A stretch of DNA of 64,000 bases, taken from Sisyra terminalis. Taxonomy: Eukaryota > Arthropoda > Insecta > Neuroptera > Sisyridae. This document shows positions 1 to 14,885 of the stretch, piece after piece (within the stretch, counting starts at the first letter, position 1; every line of letters starts with the position of its first letter). The DNA lies in the NCBI GenBank assembly GCA_958496175.1, contig OY292274.1, positions 14,343,689-14,407,688 on the forward strand, read 5' to 3'. The notes under the pieces were generated by a model. That model saw only the letters and a list, made by a program, of their open reading frames with translations. It did no database searches and was not told the DNA's origin. A program made the position numbers and the translations under genes.

Positions 1-3000
1 AGGAATTTCACAGGTTTTGGGAAAATGTTATTTTTCATATTTTTTATATAAATTATATTTTTTTTCAATATACGCTTAGTATTATTCTTTTTATATTGTA
101 TATGCTTACATGCAAAAGTAATTGTAAGCACAATAATAATAACTCACTATGTTTCAATTTGTCAATCCCAAAAAAAGTGTCTACTGAGTATCAAACTCTA
201 ATATAGGGGTATATAATTTTATGTCGTCCGGGGGTTCATGATGCATTTCCAGAGTGGCTCGCAAGATCATTTGGGTTGGCCACTCTTGGTGTATAGTGTA
301 TACTGCATACTCATTTGAAATATAACATAAGACTTTAAGTTGAAATATAACACAAAGCAGAAAAACAGACAAAAGTTCTAAAAATAATCATATTTTATAT
401 TTTTTTTTATATTGAAATTATGTCAAAAATTCAAAAGTACAGAGCCAACATGTTTGGAATTTGTAGGAGTCGTCTTCATTCCCGAATGCACCTATTCTCA
501 AAAACCATCAACTTTCTGCACTGCTCGACGCTGCCAAGAATATGAAACTTGAACAATTTTATGAAATCTACTTGCGCCATAATCACAAATAACCCGTGCA
601 TAACTAAATATTTATTAACATTTGAATTTCATCAGTTCGCTATTTACGATTAGTCTTAGTCCTGGTTACTATATATAAAAATGTTTAATTTCATATATCT
701 TTAAAATTAACCTCATATATCACTTTCAAAATATCCATCTCCTCCTTTTAAATGCTGTTCATCCTCTGACAGTTGGAGCCACTAACTTTAGTTCAAAAAA
801 TTTTCGGGGGCTATTTTCTTTTAGTTCGCCTGTTTTAGGAGGTTTTCTCTACACTAAAGTAGGTACTTACTTTGAAAACTAATTTTGGATTTTTCTCGAT
901 TTGTTAGCCAAACAAACAATTTACAATACTGTTATTTTTATATAGCTAAAACAAAGACTGGATAATATTGCAGGATCACAGGTATTTGAAATTTTTACTA
1001 ATAAATATAGTCAAACCACAATTGAATCGCTACGTTTCGTCTCTTGAACAGATTACATGAACTTTCTACCACATGTACTGCAAAGTGATTCCAACTTTAT
1101 CATTTGCAAAATTGCTCAAGCCACCTTAAGGCAATGATAAGGCAAAAACAGGATTAAAAATTTTACTAATGAATTCAAATCTAGTTATTAGCACGGCAAA
1201 ATATAAAGCGTGTAAGTTTCTTTCACGCCTAAAAGTGAATCCGTAACTATGAATAACATATTTGAACTTGATTTCTTCTATTTGCCCTTATCTAAGCATT
1301 TTAGTCTCCCAGATTTTATTTCATTTATTGTTACTTAAAACATGAATCGTTTGTTTTTCCAGACCAGTTTGCAATTAGATCAGTTTTGCACGAAAAAGAG
1401 TATTATTACGAAATACAAACAGATAAATTGCATTTACATTTTTATATGCCCGAGTGCGTTCTTATTATTCAAGAACAGATTTATCGATTTCGATTATATT
1501 TTTTGTAAGATATAACTCATAGAATGTTATAGAAATATCAATATTAAAAAATGTATTACTATTTTGTTTCCGTATCTTGAAATATAAAGACAGCTTTTAA
1601 GCTCAAAGGATTTGAAATTAGAACAAACTACGAAGAGTGTTGTTAGATCTATATGGCGAGTGGGCTTCCAAATGGAAACCTACATCAAAACTTTTGATAA
1701 AATATTGACTTGATGTACAAACACATTTTATGTACATTTCGCGACCAAATTCCCTTTTGACCTTGAGATATGGGCAAAAATGTCCGGCCACATTACTGGT
1801 ATTCAAGCTAATATTTTCAAAAACTAATTAAGCTTTAAAAATGAAACCAAAGCGAAATTAAAGTTTACTTTACAAATTACAACATGTATTTTTTTTATTT
1901 TTAAAGAAACATATGAAACATATTTTTAATGGATTTCTTGAAAGTGACAATCACGAAAAAAATATATATTATGCTCCCAAAGGAGCATTATTAGTCATTA
2001 AAATTTCGTGAAAGAAAATTGGTGCAACACTTTGAAAAAAATAAAAACTAAAAATATTCAATAATACTCGAAATATACTAAATTTTGGAGGTCCGGGCGG
2101 AGAAAACGAAAGCACTACCAAAAATAAAAATATTTTAAATCATTATCATAGATAAAATTGAATATCCAGCAACTCGAATAACGACATAAGGGTTATAGAA
2201 TTAAATTTAAGGGAAAGATAAACTTAAATAGATTCCATAAATCAAAAATGATAATATTTTTAATTGTAAAGAGTGAAAAACTAGAACTTTTTCAAATGTC
2301 TTATGTTAAAAATTCAATTACTTTATTAGCTTTTTACCGTATAATCTTTAGTTTTAGACATCATATATCACACCAACAGTTTATTTGGCAAAGCTTTCGT
2401 GACAGATTTATTTATTTTGTGACTGTAGCCAATGTTAAATTAAATTTCGCAAGCAAATAAATAGAAAGCAATTTGTCTTTTCATCCCTTCAAAATTATAA
2501 ACGAAAATATTTTCATGTGTAATTTTTATCTGATGGCCCAAATATGTGCTCATTACGAGCATTTTAGAAGCAAAAGTGAACTTTTTTGCAATTACAAAGG
2601 AACAATAATCAAGAGAATAAATGAAAATGAAAACAATAGTTATGATAATAAACCACTTTTATTCTCTTGACTTTGTTCGGATAAATTTTATCTTCATCTT
2701 TCCGTTTCATTAAATCTTGTAAATAACGTTTTGAATTTGTTAGAAAAGCTTTAATTAATAAGGACATAATTATAATGCTGCATTTACGAGGCAATACAAC
2801 GTACCCTCTTATTTGAAATCCATTTAAGTAATTTTGTATTGTCTAAGAGAATCTATTAAAAGATAGGGGTGTCCAAATTATTTCCTCTTTTCATAAATGA
2901 GGCTTGACGAGATAGAAAATTCAATTAACGGAACGCCTTGACTTCTCCTTGCAAATGAGTCGAAACTGAAAGCCGTCCCACACGAATCAATAGCATTGCT

Positions 3001-6000
3001 ATTTGAAAACATAAAACTAAATTATTCATAAAATGCTCGTTTTTCTTTCTTTTTTAAATATGATTCGGTATTAAAAAAGGAATGCATGTGGAATATGAGA
3101 CGCCTTCGAGATTTTAGGATAATATTAATGAAGTTTGAGGAAGTAATATAAAAGACTTGGAGTGAATTGGATCGTGTTGTATCTATGTAACATCTAATAC
3201 TTAGGTGTAAAGAACTCGGCTTTATTTGTATAGCTCTACTCTTATACATTCAGGAGAAATTTTAAGTTTAAAAACGTGCGCAATTTTTGTTTTGATGATT
3301 CCCGCTTTTATTGTATCAGATGAATAGAATGTAATACATGTAATATATTAAAATTTTCAGCTCAAAATGAAAAAGATTGTGAAATCTACTTTTTTCTTTG
3401 ATGTATATAAGTTCCATAGAGATTAAACACAGTTTCTTTAATGGAATTTAAAATCGTTTAAACTTATATTAGTGCCATTATAAATGAAAATGAAATAAAA
3501 TCATCCAGATCATAGATCTATAAAAATACTTTTCCAGAATCCAATAATTTTTCATTGATAATAATTACTCCGTAGGTAGTTTATTTTCAATTTATTTCAT
3601 AAATTGAATTTTACCTACGTACAATATAATATTATTATATTAGACTAATTGTAAGAATTTCAATTGAAAATTGATTCTACATGCTTGAAATTTAATGAAA
3701 ACTTTCTCGCCTTTAAGTAAGAAATTTTTTGCGAAGTTTGATCCTTGAGCATTTTGCTCATACCCGCAATTCATTCGTCTTGTAAATGTTTTATAAGTGC
3801 TCTAGAGTAGTAAATTTATGGATATCAAAACGCTTGACTCAGCCTCATACGATTGTGATAGTATGGATTAAATTTTTTCCAAAGGATATTCAAGATTATA
3901 TAAATTTTATCTCTAGTAATTATAATGAAACAAAAACTAAAACGTCGCTTATTCATTAACAAAATATTTATGAACATAACAAAGCTATGTTTTACTTACT
4001 TCTATATATATTTTCTAGCTTTTTAAGGAATGAAAATTAAAAACAAAAACCCTGACTACTGGCTACAGTTTTTACTCAACGTTACTTAATACGTTCTTAC
4101 GGCAATATTTTTTTTCTAGATCCGAGAAACGTTTTGAAGCAGCCCTAAAAGCCATCAAATTTATACCGATTCAAATTATTTCATTCATTTTTAATTGAGT
4201 ATAAGTGAAAAAAAAAGTACATTAAAGCCATATTTCTTATTTATCCATAGATCATTAGGTTCTAATTTTGATTTAAACCAAATAAATCGTAACCGGAGAG
4301 TTCCATGTCCCACTCCCAAAATTAACAATTTCCAAAAAAAAAATATTATTTCACTATATCTTTAAGCCGTGCTAAATACCAAAAAATAGTAATTATCAAA
4401 ACAAAATCTGAGGATATTTGCTACCAAAAAGGTTCTTTAACAGTTTCCTGTATGTGCCATGGTTAACATGAAAATGATAGTTGTAAACATACAAAAATTT
4501 ACATTTTGAAAAATCGTGTTACGTTATTGTTGAAATTCCTAAAAACTATTGGCATCTTAGGAAAAATCAAGAACCAAATGATTTATTTATTTCTGAGCTT
4601 TAATCTTTTATCTAGGAAAGTTTCAGAAGTTACGAATTTTTTTGTTATTTTTCGTTTTAAATATTGACAGACTCAGCTCTTAGTTTTGAAGATAGCAAAA
4701 ACTTCGTCAAATGTTAACTTACTGTGAAAAACTAGTTACCTGATGAAATATACTTTCTTAGACATGGTATTTTTAATCATAAAACATTTTGAGATTTAAC
4801 CGATATCTATAGTAGTAATTTTTAATTGGAGTCATTAACATTGAATTTTCTCGTTAAAAAACCGTCAATAATTTAGTAGATTTTTTTATTTTTCATTTAA
4901 AAAAAAAACAAAACTAAGACATTTTTCTCAGAAATTTTTCATCTAGTTCTGATTTTTTATTATATCATAATGGAATATTGTTGGTTGATAATTTGATCAA
5001 ATGTATACATTATATTTGCAAAAACATTCAAGTTCTTATTGTTGTTTTTTTCGTTTTTACAGAATGAAAGAAATGAGGTTAATTTCAAGGGTTTTCACGG
5101 TGCTGGCATTTCTGTTTATTATTGTAATTTCAATTTTTCACCCAGAGTACATCATAGTGCAATGCCTAAAGTTGAGTTCCTTACGTTGGTTGATGATATT
5201 TTAATACGTGATTTTTCCTGCGAACGTAACTATTGAAAAACGGACACCTTATAAAAAAACTTCATTTATCGTCTATTATTTTAGTAATATAAATTATCAC
5301 TTTCAAAAATCCATTTTGATTTTTTTGCAAAAATTGATACATTTGCTGAGAAATCTTTTTTTTTTTCAATATGTAGTGTGCGATATGATCCCATGCAAAA
5401 TGATGCACCGCATTAAGCTTATCAACCTACTGTTTATCAAAGACTTTTGTAACCAAAAGCAGTACACTAATGTACTTCGAACCGATTTTTTTTAACAATG
5501 AAAAACTCATTTGAAATTGATCACTTTTTCCTGTTTTTCATACTTTGAAAATTGGTACTTTGGTGATTCTTCTCACTTTTATCGATTATTTACTTAAACT
5601 ATGGAGTTTTGAAAAATATTTTATTGGTCATCAAGCCGCCCAAGCACAAGCTTGGAAAAATAACATTTTATAACGAAAACAATCTTAATATACTTTCAAG
5701 ATTCAAGACAACTAGAAACAAAATACTGGTCTTGCATAAACATTTTCATTTTAGGAAGTGAATTATAAAAATAACACTGATTATTTTTCTTTTGTAAAAT
5801 AATTAAGGCAATTTTCCTTGCCTTAGTAGGATCACATCTATAATGAAACTTTTTTTTGTTTTGAAAATAAATTGTAGCAAATAGAAATAAGTTTAAAACG
5901 CAACAAATTCTTGTTGAATATTAACAATAAGTTTGTATTATCTATTTCTTTATTATACTCGATATTACTTTCAAGAAGTTTTATTATCTAAACGTGGGAG

Positions 6001-8140
6001 TAAAAAACTCAAGGAAAGTATTTATGACGTTTAGCTCCTTTCGAAACATCGCTACCGTGATAAACTCATTTAATGTGCCATCAAAGACAACGGCTTATTC
6101 CTACTAACTCATAATCCTGTTCACAAGCTCGAAGGGCCCTTCATCATATGTATTTTTTATACATATATAAATCTAATCCCAAGTCGCTAGTATTTTCATG
6201 TAGTTTTTCTCATGCCGCTCTTGTATTCATCTTTTTCAGCTAAATAAATTACAACACAATTTTGTTACAAACAAAAGCAATAAGCACTGTATACCGTATA
6301 CTGTAGATAACTCTAACCAGTATTGAAAATTTAACAAGAAAATCAAAAAGCAGTCAAAGTAAATTTCACAAAAAAAGCTTATTATAAATATATTATGTAA
6401 AACTTCTAGTTCCATAAGTAATAGATATTTTATATCTAGAAATCTTTACAATCTCCAACTCTTTCCGTAAATAATGGAACATTACACAAAAAGCAGCGGA
6501 TAACCAAACCAGATGATACATGTAATTAAATTTTATAGGTTTGAATACAATTTTATAGATGGTAAATAAGTAGCTATAATAAAAATCTAACAATTTATTA
6601 TCTTCTTGTATAATTGAAACTGCCCTTATGAGTTGTAAAAGTGGAGGGCAATATTACTTAAGCAATTAAGGAAAATGTTATTGCACATTTAAATTACATC
6701 ATTCTAAATGGGTTTTTGGGGAATAATTGAAGGATAATTCTTACAGGTATAATAATATGAGTCTTAAAATGAAAATTTAATAAACACTGGTTAAAAAGGG
6801 CATCAAAAACAAACTTTGAAGCATTAGATTATAACATCTTATGGTGTTTACATCTAAATCTGCCATATTCCACTGCAATAAATGCATTTGTAAAAGCCAC
6901 ATACTTTTAATCTGTAAAGATTATACAGTCTTTGGTCAAGGAACTATGACCACCTTGATATTTTTTACAATAAAATAAAAATTATGCGACATAAAGGGAA
7001 AATTAGAAATCTAAACCATTAACTTTTATTTGTTAAATATTTATTGATTGTATTTAGTGTTTTTCTTAGTTTTTATAAAAGCTTTAATTTTTACTAGTCG
7101 GCATACAGTTATCGCATTGGCTAATCATAGCTTTTAATTCAGGTCTGCGCTCCCAAATTTCAGCGATTTTTAGTTTTAGCTATTTTTTCTATATTTAGAA
7201 AAAAGTTAGGAAATGATTAGGAAAGGGTTTTAAGGTAACTTTTTTTATTTTCTTTGTGATTGATGTCACAGCAGTTATTAAACCAAAGAAGAGTTGGATT
7301 ACAAAAGAAAATTAACTAAATTTTATATTGAGGGAGCGGTGATAATGTCTGTAAACACAAATGATCCTTGCTTTTTGTTTAACTAATTAAAATGAGAAAC
7401 TAAAACATTCTTTCTTTAATACTTTTAAATATTGAAGATTATTCATTACTCCGTCTACAAAATAAAGCGACTCAGGCCCTTCTTTAGAAATACATGGCCA
7501 TATTATTAAGTTTCTAAAACGACTTTTACCTACCCATCATCGCTATCTATCACTTAAATTATAGTTTACACTTTAATTTTAAGTGGTGAGAAAATTTAAA
7601 AAAAATCCCTACTAATTGATCAAATACTTCATGATTATTGCATTTCGAAATTTTTGCTATATGATGTAGATGAGCGTTTACAAATTCAAACTACTTGCAT
7701 TGTTTAAATACCTACAGTTAGACTCTTTTACGAGTCGCTTATCTTTTACGCCATCGTCAAATATTGGCCATCACAATTTCTTCAGCGAAATACTTTCTCC
7801 AGAGTAAAATAAGGGTTGGTATAGAGTTTTAAGTGTTAAGAAAAACCTTTTTGATTACTTTGTTTATCGTTTTTTGATCTGCGGTAGGTGTTTTTTTCCT
7901 AGTTTTTCCTGAATTGTGCCGTCAATTGCTCCACTCTCCTTGAGTGTCACAAATTTTTAACCCAATAGAATGGAAAACTTTCTCTTTCAGAGCAATTTCT
8001 TGAAAGGGAAATTTTCCCATTACTATTAATTAACTTCGGTACACCTACGGAACGTAAAAGTTTTAAATTTTAGCACTAAGAAGTGATATAAAACAGACTT
8101 TAGCATAAGAATATCACGATATGCAATATGAACACGTCCA
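1..8140. other. AT-rich intergenic DNA, no gene recognised
   Basis: The only open frames are short (60-100 codons), lack recognisable domains and have the composition of random AT-rich DNA. An imperfect hairpin lies at about 3571-3622. It has complementary flanks CGTAGGTA / TACCTACG around a 10-bp stem TTCAATTTAT / ATAAATTGAA. I see no promoter, RNA gene or intact mobile element here. Untranslated exons of genes outside the window cannot be excluded. Confidence 0.6.
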
Positions 8141-8149
8141 TTAAGTTAG

Positions 8150-8800
8150 CACTATTCTTGAAAAAAAAAAATTGAAATTTCAATATTTGTGAAATCTCAA
8201 AATAGAGCTTTTTCTTTAAATGGCTTTTCTTGGGAAAATATTCATGTTTTGAAGATTTTTCCTCCAGAACTCACAAATGACAAGGGAACACCAATTGCGT
8301 AAAAAAAAATACAATATTGGAAAAATGACCCAAATCGAGCTTTTTCTTTAAACAGTGCTTGCCGCAAAAATATGCATGCTATAATGTTTTTTCATTGGGA
8401 ACCGACTAATGACAAAAAACACCAATAATAGGTGCAATTTTTTTCGGAGGTTCAACATTTGAAATATACCACAAATTGAGCTTTTTCTTGAAATGGTGTT
8501 TTCCGTGCAAATATACACCCGACAAAATTGTTTCTTTCGAATATCTAAAGCAATAAAAAAACATCAAGCTATGGCGACAAAAAAAAAAAAAAACGAAATT
8601 ACAATATTTGGAAATTTTAAATGGCCTTTGCCGGGAAACTTGCAAGTGACTCAATTTTCGTTTCAAAAATCTCGAACGACGAAAAATCACCAATGAATGG
8701 TCCAAAAAGAAATCGAAATCTTAATATTTATAAAAAAGCTCTTAATGTCAAGTTAGCACTACATAGGGGTTTCCAGGAAAATATGAGAGCAACAATTTTT
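8150..8800. repeat. Diverged tandem repeat, period about 130-145 bp, about 4-5 units
   Basis: The block repeats an ordered set of phrases: an A-run, then (c)aatattTg, then GAGCTTTTTCTT, then a short GC-richer piece, then a phrase ending in (a)acaccaat. The GAGCTTTTTCTT anchor recurs at 8205, 8337 and 8478, which gives spacings of 132 and 141 bp. Later units are more decayed. Short open frames on both strands (for example 8406-8705 minus and 8493-8696 plus) are by-products of the repeat rather than genes. Confidence 0.6.
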
Positions 8801-11800
8801 TTTTCAAAACTTGGTCAGGTACCACAGGGTTCATTTGGACAGACATTTGTTCAATTGGTATTCGAGATTTTACATATCTGACTTTGAAATCAAGATTTGG
8901 AAGTTTAACTTTGACGTTGTAATAATATTAGGAAGAAATATAAGTTCAACGCAAATGGATGAAAATATTAAGAGTTTAAAATCATTTAAAAATAAATTTA
9001 ATCGATAAGCAACTAATACTGTACACGATTAATGAATAACACTGTTCACATAGGAAGGAAGAGGATATGTGTCGAATGTCAATAGTAATGTCCATCTGTG
9101 AACATTGAATGGTATTTTTTGCGGTACTATTTCACATTTTGTAGCCAACTATATGATACGAGTATTTGATAATATCATATATATGAACTGATTGATGACA
9201 TGTCACATCCTGTAGTTGAAAGTTACACCTTGTTATCGCTGTAAACCAAATCCAATGTCGACATGAAATAACAACTATGTCAACTTAACAAATATGTACA
9301 CTCAACAAAATCCCCAACACAATTTTCAATAGAAAATACCAACTTATGAGTGCCTCTGAATATAAACATGCCATTGAAACGGATCATTAACGTACAAAAA
9401 TTCTCACACCAACGCAATTAAATATTCCGCACAGAAATGTTAAAAATTCTGATTTCCTTTAAATATTTCCACGGGTTAGGACTTCCAAATATTCTAATTT
9501 TATCAGTTTATACAAAAGAAATATAGGCAAGTCTGATAATAATTATTCTTTTGCTAAAATTTAGTATGCTAACGTTTTACGTTTGTTATCGAAACTAAAG
9601 TTTTACTAAAGCCCAATGAAAATAATTTAATTACTAAATAAGAACAAAATGATGATTCAATAGATTTCAATTGATTGAACTTTAATAGGTCCGATGAACT
9701 AGACAGACAGCAAATTATAGAATTTTATTGAAATTTATAAAGAAGCTATGTAAGTTTTCTGTATTTAGCACTTAGCATTCCCATAACGACATCTTAAAAT
9801 TTTGCATATTATATTATGAAAAATCATAAAATGGCCAATCCAAAAGTGAAAAAGTACGAGAAAGTTAATGATTTTTTCTTTGGGAAACAAAACAACCAAA
9901 AAATGAATACTATTGAAATCATTTATTTACATTAACATTTCAACTTTAATACAAGGTCGACAGTTTGTTTTTGTAATGGAACAAGGAAATGATAAAATGT
10001 GCATTGTAGTTTACCCAATATGAAATTTGTGAAGGTAATATTTCTTGCTTCATATTAAATTGTCTACGTTTTATAAATTACTCAGAATTGATGATAACAG
10101 ATTACAAAAAAAAACTAATTTTCTCTAAGACACTAGCAGCGTGAATTCTATTACTATTCTACTTCTGGGCTTTATGTGGTTTGGTAAAAAAGCATTCCCT
10201 GTCACTGACTAACGACTTGGCTGTACAAGAGACTATCTTGGTTTTCCACTTTCCTGTTTTTATGCTCCAAACAATATTTCATTCTTGTGATGTGGAATTT
10301 TCACGTATATGTACAACAATGCACCTCATCTCTCCAAAAGATATTGAACTTTCTTTTTGTTTCTTTAAATTAGAAGCAAAACTTGGCAATTTACGTTGGG
10401 ATCATCGTTTTGTTACATCTACTTTTTTGAATTGCTTCCCTATTTCAACTTCATAAATACTATAAGAAAGTGAATCGATATTTTTAATTTAAAAAAAAAA
10501 ATAGTTGTTTTGGTCTTATATTTACAATATCCAGAAAAGAGTAAAAGTACATTTTCATAAAATCGAAAATATTGAATAATTCAAATACACCAATGTATGA
10601 TACTACCTTCTGTTTCATCGTAACATTTCATTTTATAAATGGAATTTAAATATTTATTTGAATAATAATGAAATTTAAATTTTTAAAGACATTAGCTAGT
10701 TTATCTTTGAGACAAAAACCAGCTTCAGGTGTATTTTATTCAAAACGAAAGCAAACTTTTTAATTATTAATTATTTTTAATTATTAACTTTTTAATTATT
10801 AATATGATCGTAAGTAAAGCATGAAATGTTTTTTTATTTTGATTTGGTAATTTTTAACTTTTGCTTCAAGTTATGAAAAAAAAATGCCTACAAAAGTTGG
10901 CAATTCAAAAAAGTCATACATTAATATCAAAAAAAAAATCATGTCAATTATCAATATTTCCTTTTCTCATAATTTAAACTTAATAGCCACTTTAACCACG
11001 AAGTTAAATAGTTTAAATAGCTCATATTGGTTTCCTTCTAATTTTGTTTGAATAATAAGATTTGAACTCACGGATGAACTTTATACGTCTAAATCTAATT
11101 AATAAACTATAAAAATATTTGAAACTAGAAAATTCAGTGAACTTCGTACCACCTTAACTTGAATTCCGAAAATCAATTGATATCGGTTATATTGCCACAT
11201 TTTTAATTACCAACATGGATATAATTAAATTATTAATTACGATTAACTTACGATTGATTAAAATAAATTAAATGCATTTTCAAAATATGCATTTTATTTT
11301 ACATATTTTGATTCACAACTATAGAAACATTAAGCCTTATTGATAGCCTATTTATTTATTTTTACTTTATTGTACGTCGCGTCAATAAAAAAAAAACATT
11401 CAAATGCATTTCAAAACAAAAATGCTAAACTAGTTGAGATGATTTTTTTCATATTCATGTTCAGAATAGCATTTATTACGTTTGTTTACACTTTTCATCA
11501 TATATAAGGACATTATCGCTCTCGTTGATGAAGCTTTTGCATTTTTAATTGCAACATGTACTATAGGATTTGTGGGATTGCTAATGTCTAAAAGCAGACC
11601 AGTGATTAGATTTAACCGGATCCATGACTAATATCAACTAATACACTGAAGTTAAGACAACCTAGTTAATAGAATATTTGAGCTTTTACAATAACTGTTC
11701 CAAAAATTATTTTGAAATAGAATTTGAAAAGTTTTCTTTTATTGAACTTACGACATTAACTTTATTTTTTCATCCCCATTGTGTTGGATCCATTGGGTAT

Positions 11801-13270
11801 TCTCTGTAGGTAACCAATGTTTGACTTGTAATTATTATATCTACCGTTTTTCAATCTTGCATTCATTTCTGCTAGGATTTCACCAAGATTTATTTATTTC
11901 GTATAATTCACAAAATTGTTACCGAGATCGGCACACAAAAATTGTTCAGTTTATAATTTAAAATAGTTCTAAGAAGATTTGTAGAAGGTTTTTTAGGTTA
12001 TTATGGTATCAATTAACTTCATGAATTTCATATTCGAAGTACGAATTGATATTCTTCAAGTAAATTGCATTCAAGTTTAGGTTTGTAAAAATTGAAATTA
12101 TTTAAATATTTTAACAAACCAAAAGAAAAGAAAACTAATTTGAATCGAACAGTTGATATAAGTTTACGACTCGAATGTATTTAAATATATATTGAACATA
12201 TATTTGCTTATATAGTGTTTAATTTATTTTTGTTCGCACTACAATGCCAATAAATCACCCTTCCAGGCACTTTCATCCACTTTCAATATATTCGTAAAAT
12301 AACCCTTTAAATTTTTAATATGTGGCACATGTGCCGGATTTAAATTATTAATACGTTTTCACAGTCAATTATTCAGATGCTTTCAGTAATAGAGCCTTTC
12401 TATTTGTGTGTTTTTATGAAAATTTGGTCATAGGATTTTTTGAAATTTTGGAATTTAATTTGAATAGTTTTTTTTTTTTTGGGTGAATTTCTATAGAGTT
12501 ATCTTTTGGCAATTGATAGTGGAAAACAATTTCAACTTGAACAATGTACATATGGGAGCTATTATTATTTGTGTATCATTTGTGATAATAGATTTACGGC
12601 AAATTCACACAGATGCCGCGTGCTCATTACTGATAAACTGATATCTATATTATGTATTATTTCATCCGTTTCAGGGCTATCAATTGTCTTTCATATCACC
12701 ATTCACGGTATTCTACATTATTTCGAGATATTTTTTTTAATTTTTATTTTACTGGGTAATTCCGTAATTCATCAAATGTCGAAATTAGGATGAGAAAAAA
12801 ATTATTTCTTTTTGTCAACTTTGTAGTATTTTTAAATCATGATTTTACCAATTTAGTGGTTCACACAACGTTATTATTATCATTATCCCACAACGTTTTG
12901 AACAATAATTTCAAACAAGTTCAGTGAACTTGTGAATTTTTTGATTGAAGATTTGTACTTCTTTCATTTCCTCAATTTGATCTCACAAAACCCTTTCTAC
13001 CACGACCATGGACCTATATTATTACTTAATTCCATTTATGTCAAATTTGTAATTTTGATAATCCGCTATTTTAAATTTTGTCAGAAATTGGAAAATAAAA
13101 CCTGATTGTAATTTTATATCACTTTAAAGCCGTTTACATAAATAATCGCAATGAATTACCCATCCTCTTTGGGTTCAAATTTTATTTGAGTAGAATGCAC
13201 TAGTTAATTCTTTAATAATTTTCTAAAAATATTCATATCCAAAAAATTACTCTGCTAATATTCACTACAA
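8801..13270. other. AT-rich intergenic DNA, no gene recognised
   Basis: Open frames such as 10181-10456 show no recognisable domain and no splice-supported extension. Local runs of TTAATTATTAA around 10760-10800 are simple sequence. Nothing else can be supported. Confidence 0.55.
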
Positions 13271-13279
13271 AGAAACTTC

Positions 13280-14885
13280 ATAAAGTTATTACTCACTAGC
13301 TAGTAGTTGCTGTTTGTCGTAGTATACGAGATTTTTTTTTTTATATTCTTCTTACGCCAGACATATTCATATCTAAAAGCACGATTTTAACACCATTATA
13401 AATACACATCTAATGAATTGTTGCTTTAAATAAAAAAAGACGTTGGTAATGTTCAATCAATTTTAAGAAATATTCGATAACATACCACAGAATTATGTAA
13501 ATTTTATGGTGTATGCCTATCGTGAATCAAAATACTCGCAAATCAATCAGCTATGCGAAAATAAGAAAATATCATCAAGATCAATAATTCGGTCTTCAGT
13601 AGAAATATGACTTAAAACAAACCAACAGACAAAAGTTTCAAATATTTTAACAATATTTTAATCAGCATATAACTTCATATCCATGCTAATATGTAAAAAT
13701 TGTGTTCGCACAAATTTATATGACAAAAAATTGCTCCCTTAGTGTACCAGCCGAATCCATAATTGCTCCGGGTCTACAATCATTCATAGATACTTACAAA
13801 ATTTAAATTTTAAAAATTTGATTGTTGAATGTTAAACAGGAATTTATGATTTTTCCTATTCCTTTTTTTTTTAGATAAAAAAACAAAAACTCTAAATACC
13901 GCATTTTTTGGTATGAGACCATAAATGAGCCATTAATTTTGAAAGTAATCTAAGTCCGTTGCAAAGGTAGTACATACGAATACTTTTGTATTTGCTATTA
14001 GGGCAAATTATGATCATTTCAAAAACATTAATTTTCACAAATAATTATTTTAATATTAATTTTTGGCACAAAAGTAATAAATTCTGTCATAGTTCTACTT
14101 ATGTTTTCATAAAAAAAGAAAAGAAAAGAATATAGTTTAGATACCATCCTTGAAATGGACTTAGATCACTTTCAGAATAAACGACTCATATATATACAAA
14201 GTGTTTAAATAAAATGCCTTATTTTTATAATACTATAACAGATACTTCATTTTGATTTACAAAAATATTGAGTAATTTTGTTGTATATTGATTATAAAAT
14301 TTGAAATTTTGATTCTTGATCAGAGACCATGTGTTATATCATACAAACTTTCATTACCTTTTTTCTCTCTTTCAGGGGAAGAATTTTGAAAAGTTCCCTT
14401 CTATATTGTAGACCAGATACGATATAAGTATTTATTTTGATATAAAGATCAATTTGTTACAACCATATGTGCATTAAAAATAAATTTTCCTTTTTATTGT
14501 ATTTATAGTTCACTATTTTGGTAATAATGGCTTACACATAAAAGATAGATATTAGGGGGAGGGTTTTTTAATAGGACTATATAAGGTAAACATTTCCATT
14601 ACACATTATATACGTTTACCTCTAACGGTTTTTGCAGATTACACGAGAATAGCTAACAGATGGCAGAATTTTTCCTACTTACTTGACATTTATCGTTATA
14701 TTTTGAACAATTCACACATTATCTTTATAAATTATATCCTATATGATATTCTGATTTATAAGCTATACAATTATAATGTTTCATTAAAATCCATTCAGTA
14801 GTTTTTGCGTGAACGAGTAACAAAGATCCTTACATTCATATATGTAAACTTTCGTGTTTATAATATTAAATATGATTATGTTCTA
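13280..14885 (+). mobile_element. Decayed non-LTR retroposon (RTE/SINE-like), 3' end at about 14,885
   Basis: The right end carries a phrase common at the 3' end of insect non-LTR retroposons: a CAGTAGTTTTTGCGTGAACG block followed by AGTAACAAA, CAAAC-like repeats, ACTTTCGTGTTTATAATATTA. The stretch from about 13,500 to 13,990 shares a diverged backbone with 47,800-48,850. Shared pieces are cctaYcgtgaaYcaaa, aaatcaatcag, a CATAATTGCTCC-like block, ACAATCATT and gTTTGATTGTTG. No reverse transcriptase frame survives. The family name is inference from the tail sequence, and the 5' boundary is approximate. Confidence 0.5.

Noticed and set aside
8406..8705. 99-codon minus open frame and overlapping plus frames
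   Set aside because: They lie in the ~135-bp tandem repeat; composition and overlap on both strands indicate repeat by-products.
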